A DNA stretch of 64,000 nucleotides from Allolobophora icterica (Eukaryota > Annelida > Clitellata > Crassiclitellata > Lumbricidae): contig OY744616.1 in assembly GCA_963556255.1 (NCBI GenBank), forward strand, positions 2,118,831-2,182,830, in the 5' to 3' direction. Below, piece after piece: positions 20,562 through 33,570 of this stretch (position 1 is its first letter; each line of letters begins with the position of its first letter). A program made the translations under genes and the position numbers. The notes under the pieces were generated by a model. It was not told the DNA's origin. It did not search any database and was given only the letters and a program-made list of their open reading frames with translations.

Positions 20562-22360
20562 CTATACAGGGTGCGTTTTTTCATGATATTTCAGACTGGA
20601 AGAGAATGAGAATGTTTTCTGACATACATGGCAAAGGTATGGCTTCTCTCCCCTGTGCATCTTTTCATGATTTCTTAAACTGCTAGAGGCAGTAAAACGT
20701 TTTGGACATACCCGGCAATGGTAAGGCTTATCTCCAGTATGAATTCTAGCGTGCTTCGTTAGAACGCCAGATTGGGAAAAACGCTTTTTACATATTTGGC
20801 ATTGAAAAGGTTTATCTCCGGCATGGATTCTAACAAGACTTGCTACACTGGATGAGTGGGAAAAACATTTCTTACATACATGACATTGGAAAGGCCTCTC
20901 TCCGGAATGGATTCTCATATGACTTTTAAGTTGACATTGGTATGCGAACGCCCGTGCACATTGCTGGCATTGGTATGGTTTATCTCCAGTGTGGATTCTC
21001 TGGTGAATCTTGAGATAAAATTGGCATGCGAATGCTTTCGAGCATAACTCGCACTGGTATGATATCTCCCAAGTATGGATTCTAACATGAATTTGCAGTT
21101 GGGATGATCCGAAAAATGCTTTATGACATACCTGGCAAAGGTATGGTTTCTCTCCAGAGTGGCTTTTTTATGACTTCTCAGACTGGAAGTGTATGCGAAT
21201 GTTTTCTGACATACCTGGCAAAGGTATGGTTTCTCTCCAGTATGAATTTTGGCATGACCTTTTAGACTGGAAGGATATGAAAATCGTTTTTGACAAACAT
21301 GACATAGAAATGCTTTCTCTCCAGTATGTGTTCTCTTGTGAAGTAGCAGACTACCGCTACGTGTGAATGCTTTTGGGCATAACTGGCATTGGTATGGTTT
21401 TTCTCCAGTATGAATTCTCACATGATATCGTAGACTGGAAGAAACTATAAATCTTTTCTGACAGATCTGGCATTGGTGAGTCTTTTCTCCAGTATGGAGT
21501 CTGAAATGGAACTTCAGACTATTATAATGAAAAAATGCCTGATTACATATCTCGCACTGAAATGGCTTCTCTCCAGAATGGATTCTAACATGACTTGCTA
21601 GATAGGAATACTGGGAGAAACCTTTTTTACACATCTGGCACTGGAAAGGTTTATCTCCTGTATGGGTTCTTACATGAATTTTTAATGCGAAAGGTGTGGC
21701 AAATAGTTTTTGGCAAACCTGACACAGAAATCTCTTCTTTCCAGGGTGATATTTTTCATGACTTCTCACAGCTGAAGCGCTTGAGAATGTTTTCTGACAT
21801 AACTGGCAAAGGTATGGTTTCTCCCCAGTATGAATTCTTATGTGCCTCTTTAGATAGCTTTGATACTTAGTTTTAAAGTCACAGTACTGACATTGGTACG
21901 GTTTCTCTTCCGTATGAATTCTCTCATGACGTTTTATTTCGGAAGATTTAGGAAAACGCTTATGACATACTTGGCACTGGAAAAGTCTCTCTCCGGTATG
22001 TGTTCTCATGTGAATCTTGAGGTTTGGTTGGCTTGCAAACGATTTTGGGCATATCTGGCATTGGTATGGTTTCTCTCCAGTATGTGTTCTCATGTGAATC
22101 TTGAGGTATGATTGCCTTGCAAACGATTTTGGGCATATCTGGCATTGGAATGATTTCTCTCCAGTATGAATTCTCGTGTGACTTTTCAGGTGACAGGCGT
22201 ACTTAAACATTTTCTTACATAATTCGCATTCGTATGTCTTGTCCTTGGAACGAATTTTCTGCTTTTCCTTCGTATGAGTATCCGACACAAATGATTTCTG
22301 ACTTAGCTGGGAACTTTGCGTCTCTTCTTGAGCGGCACTTCCAATAACGCTTCCAGACAT
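20562..22360 (-). pseudogene. ZNF-C: 20-finger zinc-finger gene broken by a 1-base deletion
   Basis: The reading frame from [15 protein letters not shown] (22360) encodes 13 C2H2 fingers. At about 21169 the run AAAAATGCCAC of the paralogs has lost a T, and the frame reads out of finger register to a stop at 20915. The remaining seven fingers continue in the next frame, open to the normal end at 20562. Finger 17 has lost its first His (ASLVRIH). The N-terminus is a few codons shorter than in other copies but in frame. As it stands it could give a 13-finger protein with an unrelated tail, or nothing useful. Linkers and finger types match ZNF-F throughout, so the deletion is recent. Confidence 0.85.
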
Positions 22361-23074
22361 CGCTATTGATTGTGACGATTTCGGAGGCTGTATGAAACAT
22401 TAACGTTATAGCATACTATATATTATCAGCTAGTTCTTTTAAATTGTTTCATTATGTAATTTGTACTTTGGCCTATGGTAATCTTTAAAGGAACGTTAAC
22501 ATAGCCAATCTTCTAGTAGGCCTAAACTTAGTCTTGCATTCTGAGGTCTTTTCATCTTGCATTCTCGACCTGACAATGCAAGATGCAAAATCGTTTACAA
22601 ATGGAATAGTCTTCAACTGCTGTTAATATAGAGGCGTAGAAAGGAGACGACACTCGTGTCAAATGCTTCCTGGAAGACTATTCCATGGGGGTCGACGTCG
22701 ACAAAGTTTTTCAGCGTGGAAATACGGGATGGGAAGCAACCATTTCACCATGCGTTGCAGTGCCATGATATCTGCGGCCAGATACGGTTGACTGAAATAC
22801 ATAGCTATCTATCATAATATGAAGGGCACAACCTGTCAGGCAGCTGTTTATCAACATGTATATTGTATAAGGATTATAAACCTAACGAGTCTTCGGATAG
22901 GGAACTAATAGAGATCGCCTCGAAAGTAGCTATTTATATGGCTGAGCTTTCGAATCCACCGATCTAGCGGAGCTTCAGTTTTTAAAGCGTTGGCAGTCGC
23001 AATTAAAATATCAGACAGAAAGGGTTGCTTGAGAAATCTTAAAATTCTTTCCACTTTAGAAATGTCACTAAAGT
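22361..23074. other. Conserved upstream region of ZNF-C
   Basis: Shared upstream block with the acceptor-like TTTCATACAG just before the ORF. TAGGCCTA at 22517-22524 (empty at 14762-14763). AGGAGACGA and the CACAACC-GTCAGGCAG landmarks are present. No separate gene is seen. Confidence 0.4.
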
Positions 23075-23681
23075 GGTAAACGTACGTTTTAGCGTAATTA
23101 ATTATTGGACGAAATGTCCACGTGCGCTTTAGCGTAATTAATTATTGGAAGCTGGATGAGCGATGAAAATAGAAATCAAACTGGAAGCTGGCTGAGCGAT
23201 GAAAATGGAGATCAAACGAGATGCTGGATGTGCGAAGGAGGTAATCCTCCAGTTTAGGTGCTTTAATTCTTATAGTGGATAGTTATCAGCAATTGTGATG
23301 ACTGATGTAAATATAACTCAAACTAGAAGTTGGATGATTGATGAAAATATTATTGAAACTAGAAGCTGGATAAATTATGACAATATTACATAATAAAACG
23401 GAAACTAGAAGTTGGAATTGCGATGAAACTATAATCGTTCAACGCCGATATCATTGCCGTGGATGAGCGATGAAAACATTTCATAGTAAAACTTAAAATA
23501 GAAGCTGGATGTGCGATGAAAATGAGCTAAAACTGGACGCTGGATGGATGAACGATTAAAATATGTAGGCCCTAATATTAAAACTTAACTAGAAGCTGGA
23601 AGGTAGATGAAATAATTATTTACGCTATTCATTTTTTCGAAATCCTGCCAATAATTAATGACGCTAAAGCGTACGTTTACC
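23075..23681. mobile_element. Foldback/MITE with GG...CC ends and internal minisatellite
   Basis: Inverted ends GGTAAACGTACGTTTTAGCG and CGCTAAAGCGTACGTTTACC are flanked by ACTAAAGT at 23067-23074 and 23682-23689. The interior is a degenerate minisatellite of about 36 bases built on AACTAGAAGCTGGATGAGCG and GATGAAAATATT, in one main orientation. The same internal repeat occurs in the elements at 39675 and 40949 and inside the one at 26887. Paralogous units have one uninterrupted ACTAAAGT here. No ORF. Confidence 0.85.
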
Positions 23682-23879
23682 ACTAAAGTTACTAAAGGAG
23701 TACTGAATCCAGCAGTTTTCCCGTTTCTTTAGAGATGACACGAAGGCAGTGTTTCAAATTTCATTTCCGTTGTACCGCACAACTGTTCAATTTGGACTTC
23801 GTCGCGTATTTATGACGTCAAACAATTGTACCATTAAGTAGGCCTACGTTATTGGAATATAATTATTAGATTAACCAAT

Positions 23880-23894
23880 TAGGGCCTAGGCCTA
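23880..23894. repeat. Nested micro-insertion TAGGGCCTAGGCCTA
   Basis: Paralogs read CGATTACTG (for example near 48950 and 57950). Here the TA has become TAGGGCCTAGGCCTA, as if one micro-insertion was followed by another at its right-hand TA. A further TAGGCCTA at 23839-23846 lies 40 bases upstream. Confidence 0.85.
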
Positions 23895-23958
23895 CTGTTT
23901 ACAATTACAATAAATTATACTGCAATGATTCGTAAAAACACAGGAATATAACTTACCA

Positions 23959-25074
23959 CAGTGTTGCCAGTGAGGTTTTTCAGATTTCCCAAGATTTCGT
24001 TCCAAAAAATCCCCAGATTTCCCCAGATTATATAAACACAATTTATGAGACATTATAACACTATTTAAGAGTGACATACCTACTTACAGTTACATTAAAA
24101 ACAATATATTCCTCAATTGAGTGGAATCAAAAAAAATTATACTGACTTGTTATTTTTTTTAATTGTCACTTGTCAATGACTCAAAGTGTCGGCGAGTCGG
24201 CATACAAGTCGACGACAACTGCTGTTTCGTTAAGATCATATAACTGCTTCACGGGACACCAGCGTCTTTTACATAGCATGAACACTTTATGTTTCTGGGC
24301 CTAAACTACATCTTGTATTAACTGGAACTGGAGATTTCTTTTACTACTATTCGAAGAATAGAAGTAGACATTCTTCATGAAAATTTCAAGACAAGATGGT
24401 AGGCGGTTGATGGCAACGTTTGCACAAAGTGCAAATGAATGATAGACAAATGTTTATTACTTCAAGCCGCTGTAACTAGATCACATACGCAGCACTGCGC
24501 TTCGGTGACATTTTTTTAGCTATTGTGCTGTCTGGAAACATCTGCTTACTATATTCCATCAAATGACCTGCTTATGTTCAGTATTATGTTCTGCCATGAA
24601 AGCCGTCAACAATATCACCACTTTAACAATTTGTCTTGACGACCGGGCTCTTTTGGTTTGTTGAAAAACTTGTTAATGTTCAGAGTTGCGGCGTGCACGA
24701 CGTTATGTCGTTAACCCGCTACAACTACCTCGCGTACATTCATCATCGCTCATCCATTAACAGAAATTTGAAACTATAACAGGAAATAGAAATACAATCA
24801 CTAGAATGACCAGATAGTTGATGACGTCATTGAGATGGTTTAAACAAGAAGTGCCTTTGGTGGAATGAAAACTATACTGCGCATTATTTTTTACATTCAA
24901 TTACAATTATATAAAGATAGTATCTAATGCTTAGTGCACACAAAATACATACATTGTCAATCAAATTTTCAAAATAGTCAAATTTCCCCAGATTTGGCCA
25001 AAAAATCCCCAGATCCCCAGACGAAGGCCGAAATCCCCAGATCTAGGGAAAAATCCCCATCTCTGGCAACATTG
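23959..25074. mobile_element. Non-autonomous DNA transposon with CAGTGTTGCCAG ends
   Basis: The left end is CAGTGTTGCCAGTGAGG; the right end TCTCTGGCAACATTG is its imperfect inverse. Both ends carry repeated AAATCCCCAGAT motifs. The flanks ACTTACCA (23951-23958) and TCTTACCA (25075-25082) are an 8-bp target duplication with one change. The 1.1-kb interior shows no convincing protein. It interrupts AACTTACCAAAGAGCAC, which is intact in other units. Confidence 0.75.
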
Positions 25075-25082
25075 TCTTACCA

Positions 25083-25789
25083 AAGAGCACAATAGCAACG
25101 AAAGTAAAGTTATAGATCGTAGCTCTATCGCTTTTGTCAAAATGGCGTTACGTGAAAGGGGTCGTCCATAAATGACCTGACGTACCTAAGGGAAGGGTTT
25201 TGAGAAATGTGAAGCCAAATCAGGTCTACGTAATTAAATTTAACAATTTAATGTTAACAACGCAACACAACACTAATTTTGAGAAATTTTCATTATTATT
25301 TTTTGATTATTTAAATAAACGTGAACTGATAGGTTGTATCGCGAACGAAGAAAAATGAACAGAGTGCAGACTGGATAGACGAAGAAGAGCTTGATCTGAA
25401 TGGAATATCCATTCCACATGATGAAGAGATCCATGCTCTCTCTATTTATTTCATTAAGTGGCATTTTTGCTTCGCCATGGGAGAATGGAGAAGCATAAAT
25501 TTTGTAAATTTTTGTAGCCCAATTATTGTTATTAAACCTATTAATTCTAATGATTCTACCAGAGCTTTCATTCTGTGAATATGTCATTGTTATAATTCTA
25601 CTCTCTTCAGTTTGCTCTGTTCTACTATAAAGTTTCAAGTATTTTTTAATAATTAGGCCTATCAGCTTTTACTTGGAAATATTCATCGTCTAAGCAATAA
25701 TACAGATGCTCAAAGTATTATAATAATATTCTGAACAACTGCAGTAATTTGTTAGACGATGAATATTTTCAAGTTTATTTTATGCTAAT
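25083..25789. other. Type-alpha spacer, no gene seen
   Basis: Homologous to 7400-8100 and 41470-42030. TAGGCCTA at 25654-25661 (empty at 42009). Confidence 0.5.
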
Positions 25790-26428
25790 TTTAGCTCTCC
25801 AACACCATTCAATAGGCTACATGACTTCTCCTTGCAACACCAGAGTGCAACGTCACTTAAAATACTTATTACAATGACAATAGATGTGATTTGAAAGAGG
25901 TCTTGTTATCATTTTTGAAGGAGTGTTACTTTATGTGACGACGTGTGAATTCAGAATTAGAATTAAATTGGCATCTTTGACCTATAAGCCCTCACAATGT
26001 GCACTCCTACCTACCCGCAACCACTAGGCCTACTCTCTCCTTACAACCCGCCACGCAGTTTGCGATCATCTGTTATGGGGTCTTTTGTTTCAACCTAGTT
26101 GTAGCACTGCCTGAAACTACTCGCCCATGTCAGTGCTGTATTGTGACTCAACCAGAAGACACACCTGATGGTCGCAAAATGCATGATGGGTGTATTGAGT
26201 ATTGATGTATTGATGGATATATTGATGGATTTAAGAAGATACTAGTGGTTGAAGGTTAATCACAATCATAGTTTTCATCATTATTATACTATAGGAGCCT
26301 ACATCGAGAATGCGGAGTAAATGTTACGGAAAACATTGGTCAGGTTCTAAATACATTGGCACTCGAGAATAAGCTGGTGCCCTGGACTTAGCTTTCGAGA
26401 GGCGCTTTAGATATTTTTTCTTTGTCTG
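25790..26428 (+). repeat. Type-alpha conserved segment; exon 2 deleted downstream
   Basis: Copy of the segment at 9380-9800 followed by the intron-like GAATAAGCTGGTGCCCTGG block. The sequence then jumps directly from GGCGCTTTAGATATT into the pyrimidine tract, so this unit has lost exon 2 of the plus-strand gene. TAGGCCTA at 26025-26032 is absent from the copies at 9607 and 43466. Confidence 0.6.
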
Positions 26429-26429
26429 T

Positions 26430-26442
26430 CTCTGTGTCTTTG

Positions 26443-26492
<50 letters not shown>

Positions 26493-26653
26493 CATCCATC
26501 CATCCATCCATCCATCCATCCATCCATCCATCCATCCATCCATCCATCCATCCATCCATCCATCCATCCATCCATCCATCCATCCATCCATCCATCCATC
26601 CATCCATCCATCCATCTATCTATCTATCTATCTATTTATCTATCTATCCATCT
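26430..26653. repeat. (ATCT)n-(ATCC)n-(ATCT)n compound microsatellite
   Basis: ATCT repeats flank a central ATCC (CATC) block from about 26490 to 26615. It sits at the place occupied by the post-stop pyrimidine tract in other units. Confidence 0.97.
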
Positions 26654-26886
26654 ATTTGTCTCGGTTATATCTCACAGGTTATATTAATTTCAAATAAGAA
26701 ATGTGGTTAAATCTAAGTAAACGAACGATTCGAGTAGGCCTAATAGAATGCGATTATCTGCCTCGGTTGGAGAATCATATTAGCCCATCGTAAATTTCTA
26801 TGAAATGAACTTGTTCTTTGCATTAGACGTTTTTCACTCATTTTGTATGCTGATTTAAAAGCAAGCACTAGCGCTGTAAGTAACAC

Positions 26887-27699
26887 GGTACACCGTCAAA
26901 AGCGCCCCGGACAAAAGCGTCCCGACAAAAGCGCCCCGACAAATGCGCCCCGTCACATGCGCCCCGACAAATGCGCCCGACAAATGCGCCCCGACAAATG
27001 CGCCCCGTGGACGAAATCTAGTTTAATCCAGCCTCTAGTTTGAACAATATTTTTATCGATCTTCCGGCTTCTAGTTTGAACAATATTTTCATCGATCTTC
27101 CACATTCTAGTTTGAACAATATTTTCATCTATCTTCTGGCTTCTAGTTTGAACAATATTTTCATCGATCTTCCAGCTTCTAGTTGGAGCTATGTTTTCAT
27201 CACTCAGCCAACTGGTTGTTTGGATCATCGTTGAATATATAAATGAAACCAGAAGCGATGAAAACATAGCTCAAGCTAGAAGCTGGAAGATCGATGAAAC
27301 CAGAGTTGAAAACATAAATCTTTACGTAATTAACAGAATAATCTGTACCAAATATCAATTGTACCAAATATCTGTAATTCCTTACACGATTCTAATTAAA
27401 TTGTACCAAATGTCCGAAATTCAATTGTAATAACTATATGAAATTAAATTTGAAATTGCAGTTACGTATGCTTCTCAACTGTCTTTTCGTCGCGTGTTCA
27501 TCAAACTTAATAGAGTCGTTAATGCAACATGCAAGCACTACGAAAAAATAATGAGGTTCCATCTGACCAATAATGTGGCGCAAATGTCGGGGCGCATTTG
27601 TCGGTGATTTTGTGGCGCATTTGGCGGGAATTTCTGTGGCGCATATGTCGGGGCGCATTTGTCGGGGCGCTTTTGTCCGGGGCGCTTTTGACGGGTAAC
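26887..27699. mobile_element. Large foldback element with GCGCCCCGACAAAT sub-repeats
   Basis: The left arm contains repeated GCGCCCCGACAAA(T/A) units (about 26892-27005). The right arm (about 27580-27695) is the inverted equivalent (ATTTGTCGGGGCGC). The outermost CCGTCAAAAGCGCCCCGG matches on both arms. The interior starts with about five direct copies (27024-27200) of a 36-base repeat containing CTAGTTTGAACAATATTTTC, then an inverted piece. This is the same minisatellite as in the GG...CC elements, so it was captured or shared. A clean target duplication is not visible. Paralogous units lack the insert. Confidence 0.8.
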
Positions 27700-27830
27700 A
27701 AACAAGGCTTTAGCTAATGTACGGTCTGAATTGGGATACTATGATATATAATAATAAATTTCTGTGACATGAACTTGTCTTTTGCCTCTTATAGCGAGGA
27801 GCATGATGATGACGATGATCCCTATCGTAC

Positions 27831-28849
<1,019 letters not shown>

Positions 28850-29396
28850 GAGAATGCTTTCAGCCATAAGTGGCGCTGGCATGATTTTATACAGAATTAG
28901 TTCTAAAATGATTTTGTAGAGTGGAATAGTTGGGAGTGTTTTCCTACAAAGATGCCACACAATGTTTCTCTACTCATGAAAGATGAAGAGAACTTTTCTG
29001 CCAGAATTAACGCAGGTAGAGTTTCCCTTTAGAATGTGCTCTCGAATGCATCTTTAGATTACCGATTACCATAACATTCTATTGAACATCACATAACTGA
29101 TGTTGCTGGAGTGTCTTCAGTATGAATTCCTACATGGCATTGTAGACATGAAGATCGAATAAATCAGTCTACGGTATAAGTTATCATATTAGTCGTAAAA
29201 GCAGAAAGTGTGGAGACTAACATGAGTTTTCATATCACAAGATTATTATACGGTTTCTGTTTATCGCTGCAGAACAGAATTCCATGAAAATGTTCTCTAG
29301 CAAAACTTCTATTAGAACTGCTAAGAAGTTTTCGAACATGATTTTGTGCTTTGGAGGAGTTGGTATGTTTTTCTACAAACCTCACGCAAATGGTTT
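28850..29396 (-). pseudogene. Decayed zinc fingers beyond ZNF-D
   Basis: Same fossil finger stretch as in the other units, with eroded linkers on the minus strand near 28970 and 29030-29070 and many stops. Confidence 0.5.
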
Positions 29397-30634
29397 TTAT
29401 AAAGAGTGAGTTTTCTCATGATGTTTCAGACCTGAAGAGACTGAGAATGTTTTCTGACACACCTGGCAAAGGTATGGCTTCTCTCCTCTGTGAATCTTTG
29501 CATGGATTCTTAAACTGGAAGAGGCAGTAAAACGTTTTGGACAAACCTGGCAATGGTAAGGCTTATCTCCAGTATGAATTCTAGCATGCTCCGTTAGCAT
29601 GCCAGATCGGGAAAAACGTTTTTTACATATTTGGCATTGAAAAGGTTTATATCCGGTATACATTCTAACATGAATTGTTAGACTGGATGAGTGAGAAAAA
29701 CTTTTCTTACATGCCTGGCATTGGAAAGGCTTCTCTCCGGAATGGATTCTCATGTGACGTTTAAGTTTACACTGGTGTATGAATGCTTTTGCACATTGCT
29801 GGCATTGGTATGGTTTCTCTCCACTGTGGATTCTCTGATGAATCTTGAGATAAATTCTGCATGAGAATGCTTTCGAGCATAAATTGCACTTGTATGGTTT
29901 CTCTCCAGTGTGGATTTTCTGATGAGTGTTGAGATAAAATTGGCATGAGAATGCTTTAGAGCATAACTCGCATTGGTATGGTTTCTCTCCAGTATGGAGT
30001 GTACCATGAATTTGCAGCTGAGAAGATCTGAAAAAGGCTGTGTTACAAACATGACACAGAAATGGTTTCTTCCTGTATGGAGTCTTCCGTGTGTTTTCAG
30101 AGCTGAAGTGCTCGTGAGTGTTTTCTGGCATACCTGGCAAAGGTATGGTTTCTCTCCAGAGTGGGATTTTTCATGACTTTTTAAGCCTGCAGTGCATGAG
30201 AACGCTTTCTGACATACCTGGCAAAGGCATGGTTTCTCTCCAGTATGAATTTTAGCATGACCTTTTAGACTGGAAGAATATGAAAATCGTTTCTGACAAA
30301 CATTACATGGAAATGGTTTCTCTCCAGTATGTATTCTTATGTGCCTCTTTAGATAGGTTTGATACTTAGTTTTAAAGTCACATGACTGGCATTGGTATGG
30401 TTTCTCTCCAGTATGAATTCTCGTGTGACTTTTCAGATGACAGGCGTACTTAAACATTTTCTTACATAACTCGCATTCGTATGTCTTGTCTTTGGAACGG
30501 ATTTTCTTGTCTTCCTTCGTATGAGTATCCGACACAAATGATTTCTGACTAAGCTGGGAATTTTGGGTCTCTTCTAGAGCGCAATTTTCGATGAGGCTTC
30601 TAAGTGAATGCTTGGACGAAAAGCTTTGTGACAT
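29397..30634 (-). pseudogene. ZNF-D: shortened zinc-finger gene with a frameshift
   Basis: From MSQSFSSKHSLRSLIENC (30634) the frame encodes five C2H2 fingers. It shifts at about 30072, where TTTCTCTCCTG of the paralogs reads TTTCTTCCTG (one base lost), and reaches a stop at 29750. The other frame carries eight more fingers to the normal end HHEKTHSL at 29397. Only 13 fingers remain because the central block present in ZNF-A, C, E, F and G is missing: finger 1 is followed directly by a [14 protein letters not shown] finger and then the CQKRFSYSS finger, so the deletion removed whole fingers in register. Finger 10 ends RMYTGYKP, with His changed to Tyr. Without repair of the frame the product would be a five-finger protein with an unrelated tail. 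Confidence 0.85.
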
Positions 30635-31640
30635 TGCTAATGATTGGTGACAATTTCGGAGGCTGTAAGAAATATTAACGTAATAGCATACCATATAATT
30701 ATCACCTCGTTCTTTTCCATTGTTTCATTATGTAATTTGTACTTAAACCTGTGTTAATCTTTAAGGGTATGTTTACACAGCCATTCTTCTAGTAAACTTA
30801 GTCTTGCATTGCGAGGTCAGGAGGAACACCCGACCTGACAATGCAAGATGCAAAATCATTTGCAAATGGTATGGTCTTCAAATGCTGGTAATATAGAGGC
30901 GTAGAAAGGAGACGACACTCATGTCAAAGGCTTCCTGGAAGACTATTCCAGAGTTAGGGGCCGCCGATGACAAAGCGGAAATATCATAGGCCTAATGCGT
31001 TGCAGAGCGATGATACTTGCGGCTAGATACGGTTGACTCTGAAATACATAGCTATCTACTATATGAAAGGCACAACCGGTCAGGCAGTTTCGTATCAAGG
31101 ATTAAGGATCTTAAACCTAATGAGTCTTCGGATACGGAAACAATATTCTAAGACTTAGATGCCTAGCATGTAGATATTTATTTATATGGCTAAGCTTTCG
31201 AATCCACCCATCTAGCCGAGGTTCAGAGTTTAAAGCGTTGGCACTCGCAACTAAATTATCAAAAGAATTAAGTTTACCTGAACCAGAAAGGGTTCCTTGA
31301 GAAATCTTAAAACTCTTTCCACTTAAGAAATGTTACTAAAGTTACCGAAAGACTACTTAATCTACTAGTTTTCCTATTGCTTTAGAGACGACACCAAGGC
31401 ATTGTTTGAAATCTAATTTCCGTTACAACGCACAACTGTTAAATTTTAACCGTCGCGTATTTTTGACGTCCCTACTAAACAATTATACGATTAAGTACGT
31501 CATTGGAATATAAGTTGAGTAACCGAATAATGTCTTATTAATTACATTTCAATAATTCGTAAAAAATACAGGAATAGGCTATAAGTTACCAAAGAGCACA
31601 ATAGCAACGAAAGTGAAGTTATGCATCGGAGCTCTCACGC
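30635..31640. other. Conserved upstream region of ZNF-D
   Basis: Upstream block shared with other units. TAGGCCTA at 30987-30994. Shorter variant TAGGCTA near 31576, where paralogs have AATATAAGTT. No gene is seen. Confidence 0.4.
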
Positions 31641-31800
31641 TTTGTCAAAATGGCGTTACACGAAAAGGGGACGTCCATAAATGACGCCAATCACCTAAGA
31701 GGAGGGGGTCAGAAATTTGTGACGATGTGTGACACGAGGGGAGGGGTTTTTGAGAAATGTGAAGTCAAATCAGGTCAACTTTGGAAGAAACTGATAGATC
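31641..31800. repeat. GTCCATAAATGACG / GTGTGACACGAGGGGAGGGG dispersed repeat
   Basis: A fuller version of the short GGCCGTCCATAAATGACG block present in every spacer, with GGAGGGGGTC and TTTGTGACGATGTGTGACACG landmarks. It resembles a widespread invertebrate short repeat, but I cannot name it. The frame open through it is probably chance. Confidence 0.4.
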
Positions 31801-33059
31801 ATGCATTGGACACCTACGGGTATTCGGCCCACGAATCATGATGACGATGATGATGAACCAACAATACAGATGTTCAGAATATTTTAATATTAGGCCTATT
31901 CTGGACATCTATAGTAATTGGTTAGACGATGAATATTTTCAGGTAGGCTAATTTCAGCTTTCCAACACCTCCTATTTAATACAAACAAAAATAAATAAAT
32001 ACATGCATAGGGGGCCTACATAGGGCCTACATATATCAATGATTAGACCTGTTTGGAGTTTAATTAATTTATTAATCGTTGGCCATGTAGGCTAAATTTG
32101 ATATATGATAATCATGTGAACGTCACAAAGCCAAGTCACGCAACTGAAGGCACAGTTGAAAACTTATGATAATATATTTGTGCAGGGAAATGCCAGAGCA
32201 TTATTTTAATTAAACCGGATGTGACAGTCAGCGAGAATGATCGTTTGAAGTGATAAAGGAAGTCAGTTTGTTCTGCGCATCCTTTAACGTTTAACGTGCG
32301 ATCTATTAATAGAGTCTGCACTTAAATTTGCTTTGGGGTTTTTAGCACGTGATTCAAAATACAAAGGACACGAGATCTGATGGCAACCTTGAACAGAGAC
32401 TCGTATGAAGGCATTATTGGTTCAAACAGCTTAGCCATAGCCACCAAGTTAGCGATCTTCCTCTCAACCTTAACACAGCCAACCGTAACAGATCCACTTC
32501 TGGTCTCCTCAGAAACCGGACCTTGTAGTTTATACGATATCTCTTTATAACCCCTCTGACTTGACGAAGCCCGGGGCCACTGAGGATTTGTTTAGCGTTT
32601 CTGGTCCAAAACTAAGCTGCTTTGGTATTTATCTCAGTAGGTATTCGTTGACGGTCGTTGTGGTATAGCTTGGAGTACACCATATCAGTAGGCAAACTGA
32701 TTAGAAGTTGCTCACTTGAATATAATTTTTAGCGAATGAAACTTACAGTGGGCAAAAATTCTTTTCGAAATTTATTCAAATGACGAGAAACAGCAAATGG
32801 ACAAAAGTTCCTTTTATTCAGACGTCTACCTTTAAACGCTCAGAATGTTCTTTAAAATCGCCGTTTAGGGTTTAAATGTCCGAATACAAACACACATTTA
32901 CATGTGCCACCTGGTTGTCCTAACGTTATGGTTATGACGTTATGATTTTCCTATTCCGGAAATGCTGTCGCTATCAGATCCATGTTACTCCTTGCAATAG
33001 GCGTGTCTTGTTACCAGACAAATTAATTCAGTTTTTCAGAGTTCCGCGTGCTAGTCTAC
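31801..33059. other. Spacer with about 1 kb of sequence unique to this unit
   Basis: The start shares type-alpha spacer motifs (TAGGCCTA at 31891-31898; GATGAATATTTTCAGG). From about 31985 to 32990 I find no paralog in the window. No convincing ORF, tRNA or repeat is visible. The end (about 32990-33056) joins the SINE-bearing spacer shared with 59010-59090. Confidence 0.35.
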
Positions 33060-33392
33060 TTATCTCATATTATCTTATATGATTATTTATAAAGCGCCTC
33101 TCACAGTATAGACTATTCAGAGGCGCTCCCAGCGTGTCAGCCCCGAGGGAAAAGAAAGGTCTTTAGGCAGCGCAGAGAAGAGGGCGAGATCCCAAGCAAT
33201 ATCTTGCTACGGAGAGGGGGGCAGGTCATTCCATAAGGAAAAGCGCCAAGGATGGCAAAAGCACGATGCTGAGCCGTAGAAGTCCTTACGCGAGGGACAA
33301 GTATATCAAGGCGGTCAGCAGACCGCAGAGGTCGGGAAGAGAGAGCAGATAGAGGTTTACGCATTAGGTCACAGAGGTATTTAGGAGCTTTA
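33060..33392 (-). mobile_element. 3' fragment of an L2/CR1-like LINE (minus strand)
   Basis: Minus strand encodes the C-terminal LINE segment with PKYLCDLMRKPLSALSSRPL, ILVPRVRTSTAQHRAFAILG and RCLKTFLFPRG. The TTTATAAAGCGCCTC end at 33086-33100 is the inverted 3' tail. The insertion splits the tRNA-like SINE head whose other half resumes at 33393. Confidence 0.8.
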
Positions 33393-33570
33393 CTAGTTAG
33401 CGTGACTGTCAACCGAGACGTCGGGGGTTCAAACTCCGCAAAGGCTGAAGTTTTTTTTCGAGATTTCTGCTTACTCTGCACCCCGCAGCCAACTCAGCTA
33501 TAATGACTACACTGGCCATACACTGTCGTAGGGCAGATGAGACGGCGAGGGAGATGCCTGGCCACCCGCC
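33393..33570 (+). mobile_element. tRNA(Asp)-derived SINE, head interrupted by a LINE
   Basis: GTTAGCGTGACTGTCAACCGAG and GGGGGTTCAAACTCC match an A-box/anticodon/B-box layout with GTC at the anticodon position, followed by a conserved body (CTGCACCCC, GATGAGACGGCGAGGGAGA). Related copies are at 50661 and 59080. Confidence 0.6.

Noticed and set aside
27024..27200. CRISPR-like array of about 36-base repeats
   Set aside because: Repeats are contiguous without spacers, sit inside a foldback element, and the genome is eukaryotic.
32390..32700. Possible protein-coding exon in the unit-D unique region
   Set aside because: Both strands have stops every few dozen codons and no motif is recognisable.
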